Source of the DNA: JAWLCG01 sp041687295
GTDB taxonomy: Bacteria > Planctomycetota > Phycisphaerae > SM23-33 > FEN-1343
Direction: 5' to 3'
Length of the DNA stretch: 39,677 bases
Assembly (NCBI GenBank): GCA_041687295.1
Contig: JAWLCG010000005.1
Location: forward strand, 1 to 39,677
The notes below the pieces were generated by a model. That model saw only the letters and a program-made list of their open reading frames with translations. It was not told the origin of the DNA and did not search any database. A program made the translations under genes and the position numbers. Shown here piece by piece: positions 1 through 8,471 of the stretch. Every line of letters begins with the position of its first letter. The first letter of the stretch is position 1.

Positions 1-368
1 AGCAGCAGGCCGATGGCCCAGCGGGGCACGTCCCCCCGCAGGGCGTAAACCTGACCCACCTGGCTGGGGGCGAAGTCAAACAACGCCGCCGAGGCCACAT
101 TGCCCGCCCAGAACACCAGGTACAGCACCGCCGCCGATGCCACTCCAAGGGCCACCCACCGGGGCCGAAGGGGCCTACGCAGGCTCTCCAGCGGCTGGGG
201 CGACGGCGCCCGGCGCCGCCGGGCCTGCCGGGCCGCCACGACGGCCACAGCCGCCAGGGCGCCGGTGGACAGCGCCATCACCGGCCAGAAGGGCACGTGC
301 GGGGCCGTCCAGGGCGAGAACAGCAGCCCCCACAGCAGCTGGGCCGCCAGGTAGCTCAGCAGCAGCAT
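1..368 (-). CDS. CPBP-family (CAAX-protease-like) membrane protein, N-terminal part
   Basis: Partial gene whose 3' part runs off the left edge; about 122 residues are visible. The start ATG (368-366) shares one base with the TGA stop of the upstream prenyltransferase gene (TGATG), so the two are probably translationally coupled. The protein opens with hydrophobic segments (MLLLSYLAAQLLWGLLF, then a second around residues 30-45), a basic Arg-rich loop, and a third helix beginning VALGVASAAVLYLVFWAGN. The following stretch (FAPSQVGQVYALRGDVPRW) resembles what precedes the EExxxR catalytic motif of CPBP/Rce1-type intramembrane proteases. That motif would lie outside the window, so the family call rests on general resemblance and the catalytic residues cannot be checked. 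It could be another polytopic membrane protein. Confidence 0.55.
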   Translation of the reverse strand, partial: MLLLSYLAAQLLWGLLFSPWTAPHVPFWPVMALSTGALAAVAVVAARQARRRRAPSPQPLESLRRPLRPRWVALGVASAAVLYLVFWAGNVASAALFDFAPSQVGQVYALRGDVPRWAIGLL

Positions 369-1273
369 CAGAGCACCGCCCCCAGCAACAGCCCCGCACA
401 CAGCAGCAGGCTGAACAGGAAATGCAGCTTGGCCGTCTGCACGTCCACCAAGGCCGATGGCTGCGCCTGGCGGATCGCACGCATGCAGCTCCAGGCGGCC
501 GGCACCGACAGCAGCACGATGCCGCACGTCAACGGCAGCACGCGCAGGACCACCATCACGCCAATGGCCACGTACGCGCCCGCCAGCAGCAGGTAGTACT
601 CCATCCGCGCGCCCCGCGGGCCCATCAGGTTGGCAATGGTCCGCACATTGGAGCCTTGGTCGTCCGGTATGTCGCGGATGTTGTTAGCGCAGAGGATGGC
701 CGTCACCAGAAACCCCACCGGCACCGACACGCCCAGGGCCGCCACCGTCAGCGTGCCCGTGAGCACGAAATAGGCTCCCAGCACCAGCAAAGGCCCCATC
801 AGCAGGAATACCAGCGGGTCGCCCAACGCATAGTACTTGTACCCGCCGGACCGCCCGCCGTAGAAGTAGCCGCCCACCACGCCGGCCAGGCCGAACCCCA
901 GCACGCCCAGCCCTCGGGCCCAGAGCAGGCCAACACCGACAAGACCCGCCAGGGCGAACATCGCCAGGCCGGCACGAAAGGCAGCGCCGGGCCGCAGCAG
1001 GCCCTCCACCAGCACTCCGCTGCCGCCCAGGGTGTCCGCCCGGTCGACACCCCGGCGGAAATCAGCGGCATCAGACACCAAATTCGTCGCCGCGTGGATC
1101 AGCACCACCCCCAACGCCACGGGGGCCAATAGTTCCCATCGCACCGGCTGACCGGCGTACCGGGCCAGCACCGCCGCCACCGCCACCGGCAGCACCGAAC
1201 CCGTGAACGAGAACGGCCGAACCGCTCGCGCCCACACTCGCAGCGGGACCCTCTGTAGCGTTGCACTGCCCAT
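368..1273 (-). CDS. menA: UbiA-family prenyltransferase, MenA-like (1,4-dihydroxy-2-naphthoate prenyltransferase)
   Basis: An integral membrane enzyme that attaches a polyprenyl chain to an aromatic acceptor, most likely the menaquinone step. I chose the ATG at 1273 (MGSATLQRVP...), giving 301 residues; upstream in-frame codons lack family similarity. Two Asp-rich motifs that bind Mg-prenyl diphosphate are visible: NLVSDAADFRRGVD near residues 64-77 and NNIRDIPDDQGSNVRT near 197-211. The second has the NNxRDxxxDxxxGxRT form common in MenA. Repeated hydrophobic segments fit the nine-helix UbiA fold, and the C-terminus (AKLHFLFSLLLCAGLLLG) is also MenA-like. The gene is followed with a one-base overlap by the CPBP-like gene. 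Other menaquinone genes are not in the window, so the acceptor is inferred and a different UbiA activity is possible. Confidence 0.8.
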   Translation of the reverse strand: MGSATLQRVPLRVWARAVRPFSFTGSVLPVAVAAVLARYAGQPVRWELLAPVALGVVLIHAATNLVSDAADFRRGVDRADTLGGSGVLVEGLLRPGAAFRAGLAMFALAGLVGVGLLWARGLGVLGFGLAGVVGGYFYGGRSGGYKYYALGDPLVFLLMGPLLVLGAYFVLTGTLTVAALGVSVPVGFLVTAILCANNIRDIPDDQGSNVRTIANLMGPRGARMEYYLLLAGAYVAIGVMVVLRVLPLTCGIVLLSVPAAWSCMRAIRQAQPSALVDVQTAKLHFLFSLLLCAGLLLGAVL

Positions 1274-1570
1274 GGTCCTCTCCAGACTGGCGGGACGAAA
1301 CCGTCGATAGCCGAGCGACGGCTTGACGAGCCTTATAATACCCTCCGCTGGGAGGACCTCCAATAGGTCAGTAGTTCGATCGGGAAATCATCGCGGTGCG
1401 TCTCGGCCTTGGCCCCGGCTGGGGTTAGGTGAGGTGTGCCACAAAGGGCATAAAAGTCATCGGAGTTGTGGAAATTGTGAGCGACATCACTCTCCTCCCG
1501 CCCGGGATGGCGGATACAGGGAAGCGTCGAGCAGGACGAACCAGGTCTCTCTAACTGAAAGGATCCTGCC
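1274..1570. promoter_or_regulatory. Divergent intergenic region between menA and the C1 operon
   Basis: About 300 bases with no convincing gene. On the minus strand TATTAT (1339-1334) lies 18 bases downstream of TTGGAG (1363-1358), a weak sigma-70-like promoter that could drive menA. For the C1 operon, AAAGGA around 1558-1563 is a good ribosome-binding site for the ATG at 1571. I see no certain promoter for that operon and no known riboswitch, although a small GC-rich hairpin (CCCC-GGCT-GGGG) occurs near 1415. Confidence 0.3.
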
Positions 1571-3178
1571 ATGGCCGCCGACGACAGGTCTTTCCGGCAG
1601 GTGCTGACGGGCGAGCGATTCGCCTACGGTGTGGAGCTGGTGACGACGCGCGGGCCCTCCGCCCCCGACGCCCCGGCCAAACCGGTGGAGTTGGGCGAAG
1701 CCCTCGCCGGCGACGCCCGCCTCGGGTGGCTCTCGGTGACCGACAACGCCGGGGGGCACCCGGCCCTGTCTTCCGACGCCGTCGCGCGGACGCTCCGACA
1801 GCGCTGCCCCAACGTCGTCGTCCACCTGACCTGCAAGGACCTCAACCGCAACGGCATCGAGTCGCTCGCCTGGCGGCTGGCCTCCGAGGGGCTCACGGAC
1901 GTGCTGGCCCTGACGGGCGATTACCCCACCGAGGGCTACAACGGACTGGCCAAGCCGGTCTTCGACCTGGACTCGACCGCGCTGGTGAGCCTGCTCCATG
2001 CCATGAATCAGGGCCTGGAGGTCCCGGGCCGAAAGGGGCCGGTCCAACTGCCCAAGACCGACTTCTTCATTGGCTGCGCCGTGTCGCCCTTCAAAAGCCA
2101 CGAGGCCGAGCTGCTGCCCCAGTACCGCAAGCTGCTGCGCAAGGTCGCCTGCGGGGCCGACTGGGTCATCCCGCAGCTGGGCTACGACATGCGGAAGTTC
2201 CACGAGGTCCAGCTGCTGCTGGCGTGGGCGGGTCTGGATCGGCCCGTGGTCGGCAACGTCTACGTGTTGAACAAGACCGTCGCGGGCATGTTCAACCGCA
2301 ATGCGATCCCCGGCTGTGTCGTCAGCGACGAGCTGATGGCCCTGGTGGAACGCCATGCCGGCGGGCCCGACAAGGGGCGGCGCTTCTTTCAGGAATTGGC
2401 CGCCAGACAGCTGGCGGTGTTCAGGGGCCTTGGGTTCGCGGCCGGGTACCTGGGCGGCATTCACAAACCGGACGCCTTCACCGAGATCGTGGACCTGGCC
2501 GAGAGCTACGGCTCGGACGATTGGATGGACTTTGCCCGGGAGCTGCAGTACCCTCAGCCCGACGAGTTCTACCTCTTCGAGCGCGACGAGGCCACCGGGC
2601 TCGGCCAGGCCGGCCAGCTGAACCGCGCCTACCTGCAGTCGCTCGACAAACCTCGCCGCACGCGCAACGTCACGCTGGGCTACCGGCTGTCGCGCCGGAT
2701 GCACGACCGCTTCTTCACGCCGGGGGGGATGGCCTTTGCCCTGGGCGGGCGGATCTACGGGCGGCTCGACGGGCACGACGGTTTCGTCGGGCGGGGTCTG
2801 CACGCCTTCGAGCGGGCCGTCAAGGCCCTCGGCTACGGGTGCCGCGACTGCGGCGACTGCAGCCTGCCGGACTGCGCCTACCTGTGCCCGATGGCCTCGT
2901 GCTCGAAGTGCGGGCGGAACGGGCCCTGCGGCGGGTCGCGCGACGGGATCTGCGAACTGCAGGACAAGACGTGTCTGTGGGTGCGGGCCTACGAGCGTCT
3001 GAAGTACCATCGCCAGACCGACCGGATGCTCCAGGGCCCTCCCGTCTACAGCGACGCCGCCCTGCAGGACACTTCCTCCTGGGCCAACACCTTCCTGCGG
3101 CGTGACCATCACGCCAAGACCGCTTCCGGGCAACCTGAACAACCCAATGGAAAGGACGGGCAGCGCGATGGCCATTGA
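1571..3178 (+). CDS. metF: Methylenetetrahydrofolate reductase with fused MetV-like Cys-rich C-terminal domain
   Basis: Reduces 5,10-methylene-THF to 5-methyl-THF. The protein has 535 residues, against roughly 300 for a plain MetF. Residues 1 to about 300 form the MTHFR barrel: an early substrate-binding Glu (GVELVTTRG), HLTCKDLNRNGIES, VLALTGDYP, and FFIGCAVSPFKSHEAE followed by ADWVIPQLGYD. Residues of about 340-500 match the C-terminal zinc-finger-like domain known as MetV in acetogens, with ten cysteines between about 423 and 472 (CRDCGDC, CPMASCSKCG, then four more). In acetogens MetV accompanies MetF in an electron-transferring complex; here both are on one chain, as happens in other anaerobes. 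An AAAGGA site precedes the ATG. The end overlaps the next gene by 11 bases. The electron donor is not shown by the sequence. Confidence 0.88.
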   Translation: MAADDRSFRQVLTGERFAYGVELVTTRGPSAPDAPAKPVELGEALAGDARLGWLSVTDNAGGHPALSSDAVARTLRQRCPNVVVHLTCKDLNRNGIESLAWRLASEGLTDVLALTGDYPTEGYNGLAKPVFDLDSTALVSLLHAMNQGLEVPGRKGPVQLPKTDFFIGCAVSPFKSHEAELLPQYRKLLRKVACGADWVIPQLGYDMRKFHEVQLLLAWAGLDRPVVGNVYVLNKTVAGMFNRNAIPGCVVSDELMALVERHAGGPDKGRRFFQELAARQLAVFRGLGFAAGYLGGIHKPDAFTEIVDLAESYGSDDWMDFARELQYPQPDEFYLFERDEATGLGQAGQLNRAYLQSLDKPRRTRNVTLGYRLSRRMHDRFFTPGGMAFALGGRIYGRLDGHDGFVGRGLHAFERAVKALGYGCRDCGDCSLPDCAYLCPMASCSKCGRNGPCGGSRDGICELQDKTCLWVRAYERLKYHRQTDRMLQGPPVYSDAALQDTSSWANTFLRRDHHAKTASGQPEQPNGKDGQRDGH

Positions 3179-4031
3179 CGGCCTGACGATCATCGGCGAG
3201 TCGATCAACGACTCGGTACCCTCGACCAAGAAGCTCTTCGAGGCCGGCGACATGGAGGCGCTCAAGGCCCTGGCGCGCAGCCAGGACGAGGGCGGGGCGG
3301 CCTATATCGACGTGAACGTCGGCTCGCGGACGCCGGAGTTCCTGGCCGAGATGGTCCGCGAGGTCCAGGCCGTTACCACCAAGCCGCTGTCGATCGACAC
3401 ACCGGACCCGGCCATGGCCCGGGCGGCCCTGGCGGCGTACGACCGCGACCGCGCCGGCGGGCAGACGCCGATCCTCAATTCCATCTCGCCGCTTCGGCTG
3501 GAGATGTTCGACCTGCTGGCCGAGCACCCGTTCCAGCCCATCCTGCTGGTCTCCGAGCGGGTCGAGGCGGGCCAGGGGATGGCCAACCACACCGCCGAGG
3601 AAACCTACCGCACTGCTCAGCAGCTGCTCGCCCTGGCCCTGAAGCGGGGCCTGCGGCCCGAGCAGGTGATTATCGACCCGGCCATCGCCCCGCTGGCCAC
3701 CGACTCTGAAAACAACCTCAAGCGCCTGATCGGCACGCTGCGTCTGATGCGCGAGGACCGGGCCTTCCGCGGCGTGCACGTCTCGGTGGGTCTGAGCAAT
3801 CTCACCGTCATGCTGCCGGCGAAGCGGGCGGATGGTTCGCCGGTCAAGAGTCCGCTGGAGAGCGCGCTGCTGACCCGCGCCATGCCGCTGGGGCTGGATA
3901 CGGTGATCGGCTCGGTCAAGCGCAACTACGAACGCCTGCCGGAAGGTCACGACGCCCTGGTGTGCCTGGACGACGTGCTCGAGTTGGACGGCTTCGACGC
4001 CATCTGCCGCATGCAGCAGTTCTATACCTAG
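3168..4031 (+). CDS. acsE: Methyltetrahydrofolate methyltransferase (AcsE/pterin-binding family)
   Basis: A cytoplasmic TIM-barrel enzyme that passes the methyl group of 5-methyl-THF to a corrinoid protein, or the reverse. I chose the ATG at 3168 (MAIDGLTIIGESINDS), giving 287 residues; AAAGGA lies upstream and the start is 11 bases inside the preceding gene. An in-frame ATG at 3147 is the alternative. Conserved pterin-site elements of the dihydropteroate-synthase-like family are present: DVNVG (Asp48, Asn50), SIDTPD (Asp77), NSIS (Asn104), IIDPAIAPLATDSE (Asp170) and VGLSN (Asn211). The length equals a stand-alone AcsE or MtgA-type protein rather than a MetH domain. No corrinoid protein is encoded nearby, so the acceptor may be a corrinoid iron-sulfur protein, a demethylase corrinoid protein or a split methionine synthase. 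The gene symbol is provisional. Confidence 0.8.
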   Translation: MAIDGLTIIGESINDSVPSTKKLFEAGDMEALKALARSQDEGGAAYIDVNVGSRTPEFLAEMVREVQAVTTKPLSIDTPDPAMARAALAAYDRDRAGGQTPILNSISPLRLEMFDLLAEHPFQPILLVSERVEAGQGMANHTAEETYRTAQQLLALALKRGLRPEQVIIDPAIAPLATDSENNLKRLIGTLRLMREDRAFRGVHVSVGLSNLTVMLPAKRADGSPVKSPLESALLTRAMPLGLDTVIGSVKRNYERLPEGHDALVCLDDVLELDGFDAICRMQQFYT

Positions 4032-4041
4032 GAAATCCGAC

Positions 4042-5730
4042 ATGACCATTCAGGACATGGCTCTCACGGACATCGAGATCGCCCGCCGAGCCCAGATGCT
4101 GCCCATCGGCCAAGTGGCCCGCAAGCTGGGGCTCCGCCCGGAGGACATCGAGCCCTACGGCCAGTACAAGGCCAAGATCCCCCTGGAACTTCACGAAGGC
4201 CTGGCAGGGGCGCCGACGGGCAGACTGGTCCTGGTCTCGGCCATCAATCCCACGCCGGCCGGCGAGGGCAAGACGACGACCTCGGTGGGGCTCTGCGATG
4301 CCCTCAATCGACTGGGCAAGCGCACGACCGTGTGCCTGCGTGAGCCGTCGATGGGCCCGTGCTTCGGCATGAAGGGCGGGGCCGCCGGCGGGGGGTTCTC
4401 GCAGGTGGTGCCGATGGAGGACATCAACCTCCACTTCACCGGCGACCTGCACGCCATCGGCCTGGCGCACAACCTGCTGTCGGCCCTGCTGGACAACCAT
4501 CTGCACTACGGCAACGCCCTGGGCATCGACCCGCGCCGGGTGGTGTGGAAACGCGTGGTAGACATGAACGACCGGGCCCTGCGCCAGGTAGTCGTGGGAC
4601 TGGGCGGGCCGGGGAATTCCTGCCCTCGCGAAACCGGCTTCGACATCACGGTGGCGTCAGAGGTCATGGCCATCCTGTGCCTGTCCGAGTCGCTCCACGA
4701 GATGCGCCAGCGGCTCGCCAAGATCACCGTGGCCTACACGCGCGACCGCCAGCCCGTCCGGGCCGAGCAGCTCAAGGCTCACGGGGCCATGACCGTGCTG
4801 ATGCGCGAGGCGATCAAGCCCAACCTGGTCCAGACCCTGGAGAACAACCCCGCGCTGGTGCACGGCGGCCCGTTCGCCAACATCGCCCACGGGTGCAACA
4901 GCGTGCTGGCGACCAAGCTGGCGATGCGGCTCAGCGAGTACACCGTCACCGAGGCCGGCTTCGGCGCCGACCTCGGCGCCGAGAAGTTCCTGAACATCAA
5001 GTGCCGCCAGGCCGGCCTGAGGCCCGACGCCGTGGTGCTGGTGGCGACGGTGCGGGCGTTGAAGATGCACGGCGGGCTGAAGCTCGAGGGACTGGGCCGC
5101 CCGGACGTCCGGGCCGTGGAGCGGGGCCTGGCGAACCTGGCCCGGCACATCGAGAACCTCGGCCGGTTCGGCGTGCCGGTGGTCGTGGCCATCAACTCGT
5201 TCACGCAGGACACCGCCGAAGAGATCGCCCTGATCCGCAGCCGCTGCCAGCAGCTGGGCGCGCAGGCCGTGCAGGCGGACCATTGGGCACGCGGTGGCCA
5301 GGGCGCCGAGGACCTCGCCCAGGCCGTCATCGCGCTGGCCGAGAGCGGCCAGGCGGACTATCGCCCGCTCTACCCCGACGACATGCCGCTGCTGCAGAAG
5401 GTGCGGACCATCGCCCGTGAGATCTACGGCGCCCGCGACGTGCTGGCCGACCTGAAGCTGCGCGACAAGCTTCGCAGCTTCGAGCAGGCCGGCTACGGGC
5501 AGCTGCCGATCTGCATGGCCAAGACGCAGTACTCCTTCTCGTCCGACCCGGACCTGAAGGGCCGGCCCCCGATGTTCGACCTGCCGCTGCGCGACGCACG
5601 CGTGTGCACCGGGGCGGGGTTCGTCGTCGTGCTGACCGGCGACATCATGACCATGCCCGGCCTGCCGCGCGTGCCCGCCAGCGAGACCATCGACATCGAC
5701 GAGCAGGGCCGGGTCGTGGGCCTGTCCTGA
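4042..5730 (+). CDS. fhs: Formate-tetrahydrofolate ligase
   Basis: ATP-dependent synthesis of 10-formyl-THF from formate and THF, the entry step of the C1 module. The length of 562 residues is normal. The start has an AGGAAA site about eight bases upstream and lies 10 bases after the preceding stop. The P-loop is TPAGEGKTTT (residues 71-80), followed by REPSMGPCFGMKGGAAGGG, which is nearly invariant in the family. HNLLSALLDNHLHYGN, FDITVASEVMAILCL and GAEKFLNIKCR are further family signatures, and the C-terminus (GFVVVLTGDIMTMPGLPRVPASE) is intact. FolD (methylene-THF dehydrogenase/cyclohydrolase) is missing from the cluster and must be elsewhere. A perfect hairpin 80 bases downstream ends the operon. 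Confidence 0.96.
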   Translation: MTIQDMALTDIEIARRAQMLPIGQVARKLGLRPEDIEPYGQYKAKIPLELHEGLAGAPTGRLVLVSAINPTPAGEGKTTTSVGLCDALNRLGKRTTVCLREPSMGPCFGMKGGAAGGGFSQVVPMEDINLHFTGDLHAIGLAHNLLSALLDNHLHYGNALGIDPRRVVWKRVVDMNDRALRQVVVGLGGPGNSCPRETGFDITVASEVMAILCLSESLHEMRQRLAKITVAYTRDRQPVRAEQLKAHGAMTVLMREAIKPNLVQTLENNPALVHGGPFANIAHGCNSVLATKLAMRLSEYTVTEAGFGADLGAEKFLNIKCRQAGLRPDAVVLVATVRALKMHGGLKLEGLGRPDVRAVERGLANLARHIENLGRFGVPVVVAINSFTQDTAEEIALIRSRCQQLGAQAVQADHWARGGQGAEDLAQAVIALAESGQADYRPLYPDDMPLLQKVRTIAREIYGARDVLADLKLRDKLRSFEQAGYGQLPICMAKTQYSFSSDPDLKGRPPMFDLPLRDARVCTGAGFVVVLTGDIMTMPGLPRVPASETIDIDEQGRVVGLS

Positions 5731-5809
5731 CGGAGGAGGCAGCGGGCTAGACGGTTCTGCTATCGGACCAGTGGGTACGTTGTGTCGCGGAATGGACGGC
5801 CCGGCCGAG

Positions 5810-5837
5810 AAGCCCACGGATGGCAATCCGTGGGCTT
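5810..5837. terminator. Perfect 12-bp hairpin between convergent fhs and the GH4 gene
   Basis: AAGCCCACGGAT (5810-5821) and its exact complement (5826-5837) flank a GGCA loop. It lies between two convergent genes, so it can terminate or protect both transcripts. Neither strand has a T-tract after it, so it is not a classical intrinsic terminator. Confidence 0.6.
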
Positions 5838-5882
5838 GGGCCAGACGACAGGGTCGACCCGCACGCGGGACCGACAAACCGG

Positions 5883-7217
5883 CTAGGGCCCATCGAAGTG
5901 CCGGGCCATCGCCTCGTTGCTCGGGTGCGCGAGGACCTCGTCCAGCAACCCCTCGGCCTGGTCGTAGCCGATGCCCGACTCGGAGAGAATCGCCAGCAGC
6001 AGACGCGATCGGCTGCGGGAGAGGTAGGTCTCCACGTCCTGCAGCGTGGTCTGGGCCCGCTCCCGCACGAAGTGCATGATGCGCTCGGGCAGGGCCTCGA
6101 GGCGGAGGTTCTGGATGCCGGCCCGGCTGACCCAGGCGGGCAGCTCCACGGCCAGGTCGTCGGGCAGGCCGGGGATTGCCCCGTTGTTGAGCACGTTCAC
6201 TTGGAAGAGGCCCGCCCGGTCATTGGCCAGGGCGTCGATGATCGTGACGTTCGTCTCGCCGGTGGGCTTGAGGGGGTAGCGCTGGGTCAGGGGCGTGGCC
6301 GTGTCGGCCAGGGCCTGCTCGAACTCGCCCATTCGGCCCTCCATGTTGCGGATGTGCCGGGCGATCCATGCGCCGTCGTCTTCCCTCCAGGCCTGGGCCA
6401 TCTCCGGCGTCCGGCGGAACCAGTCGGGCCAGTTGCCCCCGCCGGGCGTGCAGGTGTCACCGATGGGGTAGAGCCCCAGCAGCCGGTACATCTGCACGGC
6501 CTTGGGGCCCAGGGGATGGCTGGGCGAGCAGGCGTCGCTCTGCCAGAAGGCCGGCGCCTGCTCCTGGATCCAGCGGTCCAGCACGGGGTAGGCGTCCTGT
6601 CCGTCGCAGGTGAAGCTCGTCAGCCAGATGAAGTGGTTGAGCCCGTACGCCTGGGCGGAGACCTTTTCGCCGTCCAGGCCGAGGTGCCCGGCGATGCGGA
6701 ACACGTCGTTGAACCCGTGGCAGAGGCCGACGGCGTTGATGCGGGCGGCCCGGTTGACCAGCGTCATCCCCGAGACCATCGGGTTGGACGACTGGATGTA
6801 CCACGCCTTGGGGCAGATCCGTTCGATGTCGCGGGCGACCGAGGCGAACAGGTCCAGCTGCCCGAAGCTCGACAGGATGCGCATGCCGCCACGCCGGTCG
6901 CCGCAGCCATGCTTGCGGTAGATTTCGCGCAGGTACTCGCGCCCGCGCCAGCCGCCCACCAGGGCGCAGTTGACCACGAAGTCCGCCCCGTCCAGGGCCT
7001 CTTCGCGACTGAGGGTGCGGGTGAACTCCAGTTTCGCGCCCGCCTCTCGGGCGTAGCGGCACGCGACGGCGTAGATGGTATCGAGCCGGCCCTGGTCGAT
7101 GTCCATCAGCCGAACGCGCGTGCCCGCCAGGCTCGGCAGGCAGGCCAGGTCGCGGACCATCCCCAGGCTGAACTGGGCCGAGCCGGCCCCGATAACGGCG
7201 ATCTCTACCCCGGCCAT
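5883..7217 (-). CDS. Glycoside hydrolase family 4 (NAD+/metal-dependent)
   Basis: A 444-residue cytoplasmic enzyme of the GH4 family, which cleaves glycosides by an NAD+-assisted oxidation-elimination mechanism and needs a divalent metal. The Rossmann motif is AVIGAGSAQFS at residues 7-17. SSNPM (Asn145) and the metal ligands Cys166 (CHGFND) and His195 (YGLNHF) are in place. CHG-type sequences are commoner among alpha-glucosidase, alpha-galactosidase and alpha-glucuronidase-like members than among the 6-phospho-beta-glucosidases, but the substrate cannot be read from sequence. There is no signal peptide. The ATG at 7217 has AGGAG about eight bases upstream. The gene is divergent from the two-gene unit at 7470-11528, which suggests a shared role in breaking down imported oligosaccharides. 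Confidence 0.9.
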   Translation of the reverse strand: MAGVEIAVIGAGSAQFSLGMVRDLACLPSLAGTRVRLMDIDQGRLDTIYAVACRYAREAGAKLEFTRTLSREEALDGADFVVNCALVGGWRGREYLREIYRKHGCGDRRGGMRILSSFGQLDLFASVARDIERICPKAWYIQSSNPMVSGMTLVNRAARINAVGLCHGFNDVFRIAGHLGLDGEKVSAQAYGLNHFIWLTSFTCDGQDAYPVLDRWIQEQAPAFWQSDACSPSHPLGPKAVQMYRLLGLYPIGDTCTPGGGNWPDWFRRTPEMAQAWREDDGAWIARHIRNMEGRMGEFEQALADTATPLTQRYPLKPTGETNVTIIDALANDRAGLFQVNVLNNGAIPGLPDDLAVELPAWVSRAGIQNLRLEALPERIMHFVRERAQTTLQDVETYLSRSRSRLLLAILSESGIGYDQAEGLLDEVLAHPSNEAMARHFDGP

Positions 7218-7469
7218 GGCGCTTCTCCTGTGTCTGACGTGATCAAGCCCTGCACCAGCCCGTCAGCCTACCGGCCAACCGCCTCGACGTCCACGGCTAA
7301 TCCGCTAAGGGCGAGAGCTCTCAGGCCGCGCCCAAACATCGCGAGCCCATGCCCCCAGCCGGTGCAGGGGCGACCCCGGTCGCATCGCCAGGGGGTATCG
7401 GCGCAGCCGCCAAAGCAGTACCATGCGGCGAAGGTCCGAGTTCCCGGTGTCCAGCAGGAGAGGCATCCG

Positions 7470-8444
7470 ATGAGCCAGAGGCGACGCTTTTTCAGTCCGA
7501 ACAGTATCTGGAACACGCCGGTCCCCGCCGATGCGGAGACCGACCCGCTGAGCGAGCAGTACCTGCAGCCCTGGGCCAAGGAGCCCACCGGCGGGCTGCA
7601 CATCAACCTCGACTGGTTCACTATCCCGGTCTACGACGTGGACGCGTCGACGCCGCGGCGGCCCGTGCGGCAGATGGCCACGCCCGAGACGGCCAAGGGG
7701 CGCTCGGTCACGCGGCGGTGGCAGTACCGCCAGGGGCCGGGGTTCGGGCCCGAGGTGCCCATCCCCGACTCGGCCATGCCCGACCCGGCCGGCGATGCGC
7801 ACGCGGCCTTGGTCGACTGGGAGCGCGGCCTGGCGTGGGACATGTGGCATGCGGTCCGTATGCCCGACGGCTCGTGGGAGTCCTACACGGGCATGCACTA
7901 CTCGATCGACGGCGACGGCGTGTTCGACCGGGCCGACTTCGACACGGAGAACGGCGACTCGATCCACTACCACGGCCCCGGGCGGGCGGCCGGCGTGCCG
8001 ATCATCGCCGGGCTCATCATGCACCACGAGATCCTCGCCGGCCGAATCGAGCACAAGCTCGCCCTGGCCGCCCGCTGGAACGGCCTGCAGACCTTCACCT
8101 GGCCGGCGACCTGGACCGATGGTCGCACCATCGGCGGCCTGCCCGAGGGGGCGGTGGTGCAGCTAGACCCTCGGCTCGACCTCAAGCCCTTCGACCTCAG
8201 CGACGGCGCCACACTGATCGCCCGCGCCCTGCAGGAGTACGGGATGGTCAACGTGGACACCGCCGGCGGCACGGTGGTGTACGCTGAGGGCCTCTACGGC
8301 CAGCCGGACCGCAGCTGGCAGGGCCTGCTCGACGAGAACGAGCTCAAGCGGATCCCCACCGAGCACTTCCGCGTGCTGAGGATGGACGCGATCATCCCGA
8401 TGGGCGACGCCCGCCGTGGCCGGCAGATCGAGGGGCCGGAGTAG
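7470..8444 (+). CDS. Conserved protein of unknown function, carbohydrate-locus associated
   Basis: I do not recognise a named family. The protein has 324 residues, no signal peptide and no membrane segment. A strong AGGAGAGG site precedes the ATG at 7470. The N-terminus (FFSPNSIWNTPVPADAETD) and a central block (IHYHGPGRAAGVPIIAGL, then EILAGRIEHKLALA) have the look of a conserved fold and recall hypothetical proteins found with secreted carbohydrate-active enzymes in actinobacteria and fungi; this is recollection, not a search result. His, Asp and Trp are frequent between residues 110 and 180. The gene is followed after 27 bases by the GH106-like glycosidase and probably co-transcribed, so a role in glycan handling is likely, either as an enzyme or as a binding partner. 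No function is assigned. Confidence 0.75.
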   Translation: MSQRRRFFSPNSIWNTPVPADAETDPLSEQYLQPWAKEPTGGLHINLDWFTIPVYDVDASTPRRPVRQMATPETAKGRSVTRRWQYRQGPGFGPEVPIPDSAMPDPAGDAHAALVDWERGLAWDMWHAVRMPDGSWESYTGMHYSIDGDGVFDRADFDTENGDSIHYHGPGRAAGVPIIAGLIMHHEILAGRIEHKLALAARWNGLQTFTWPATWTDGRTIGGLPEGAVVQLDPRLDLKPFDLSDGATLIARALQEYGMVNVDTAGGTVVYAEGLYGQPDRSWQGLLDENELKRIPTEHFRVLRMDAIIPMGDARRGRQIEGPE

Positions 8445-8471
8445 CCGTTACCGCCAGGAGACCGCAGAGCG

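Noticed and set aside
1323..1339. Perfect TATAAT on the plus strand with TTGACG nearby
   Set aside because: The gap between the two is only five bases, so they cannot form one promoter; no other -35 box fits.
1487..5877. Long minus-strand frames opposite the metF, acsE and fhs genes
   Set aside because: The plus-strand genes are unmistakable full-length enzymes, and the antisense products have skewed composition and no recognisable motif.
5820..7469. In-frame upstream extension of the unknown gene at 7470 across the GH4 gene
   Set aside because: The frame is open only because it lies antisense to the GH4 coding sequence; AGGAGAGG immediately before the ATG at 7470 fixes the start.
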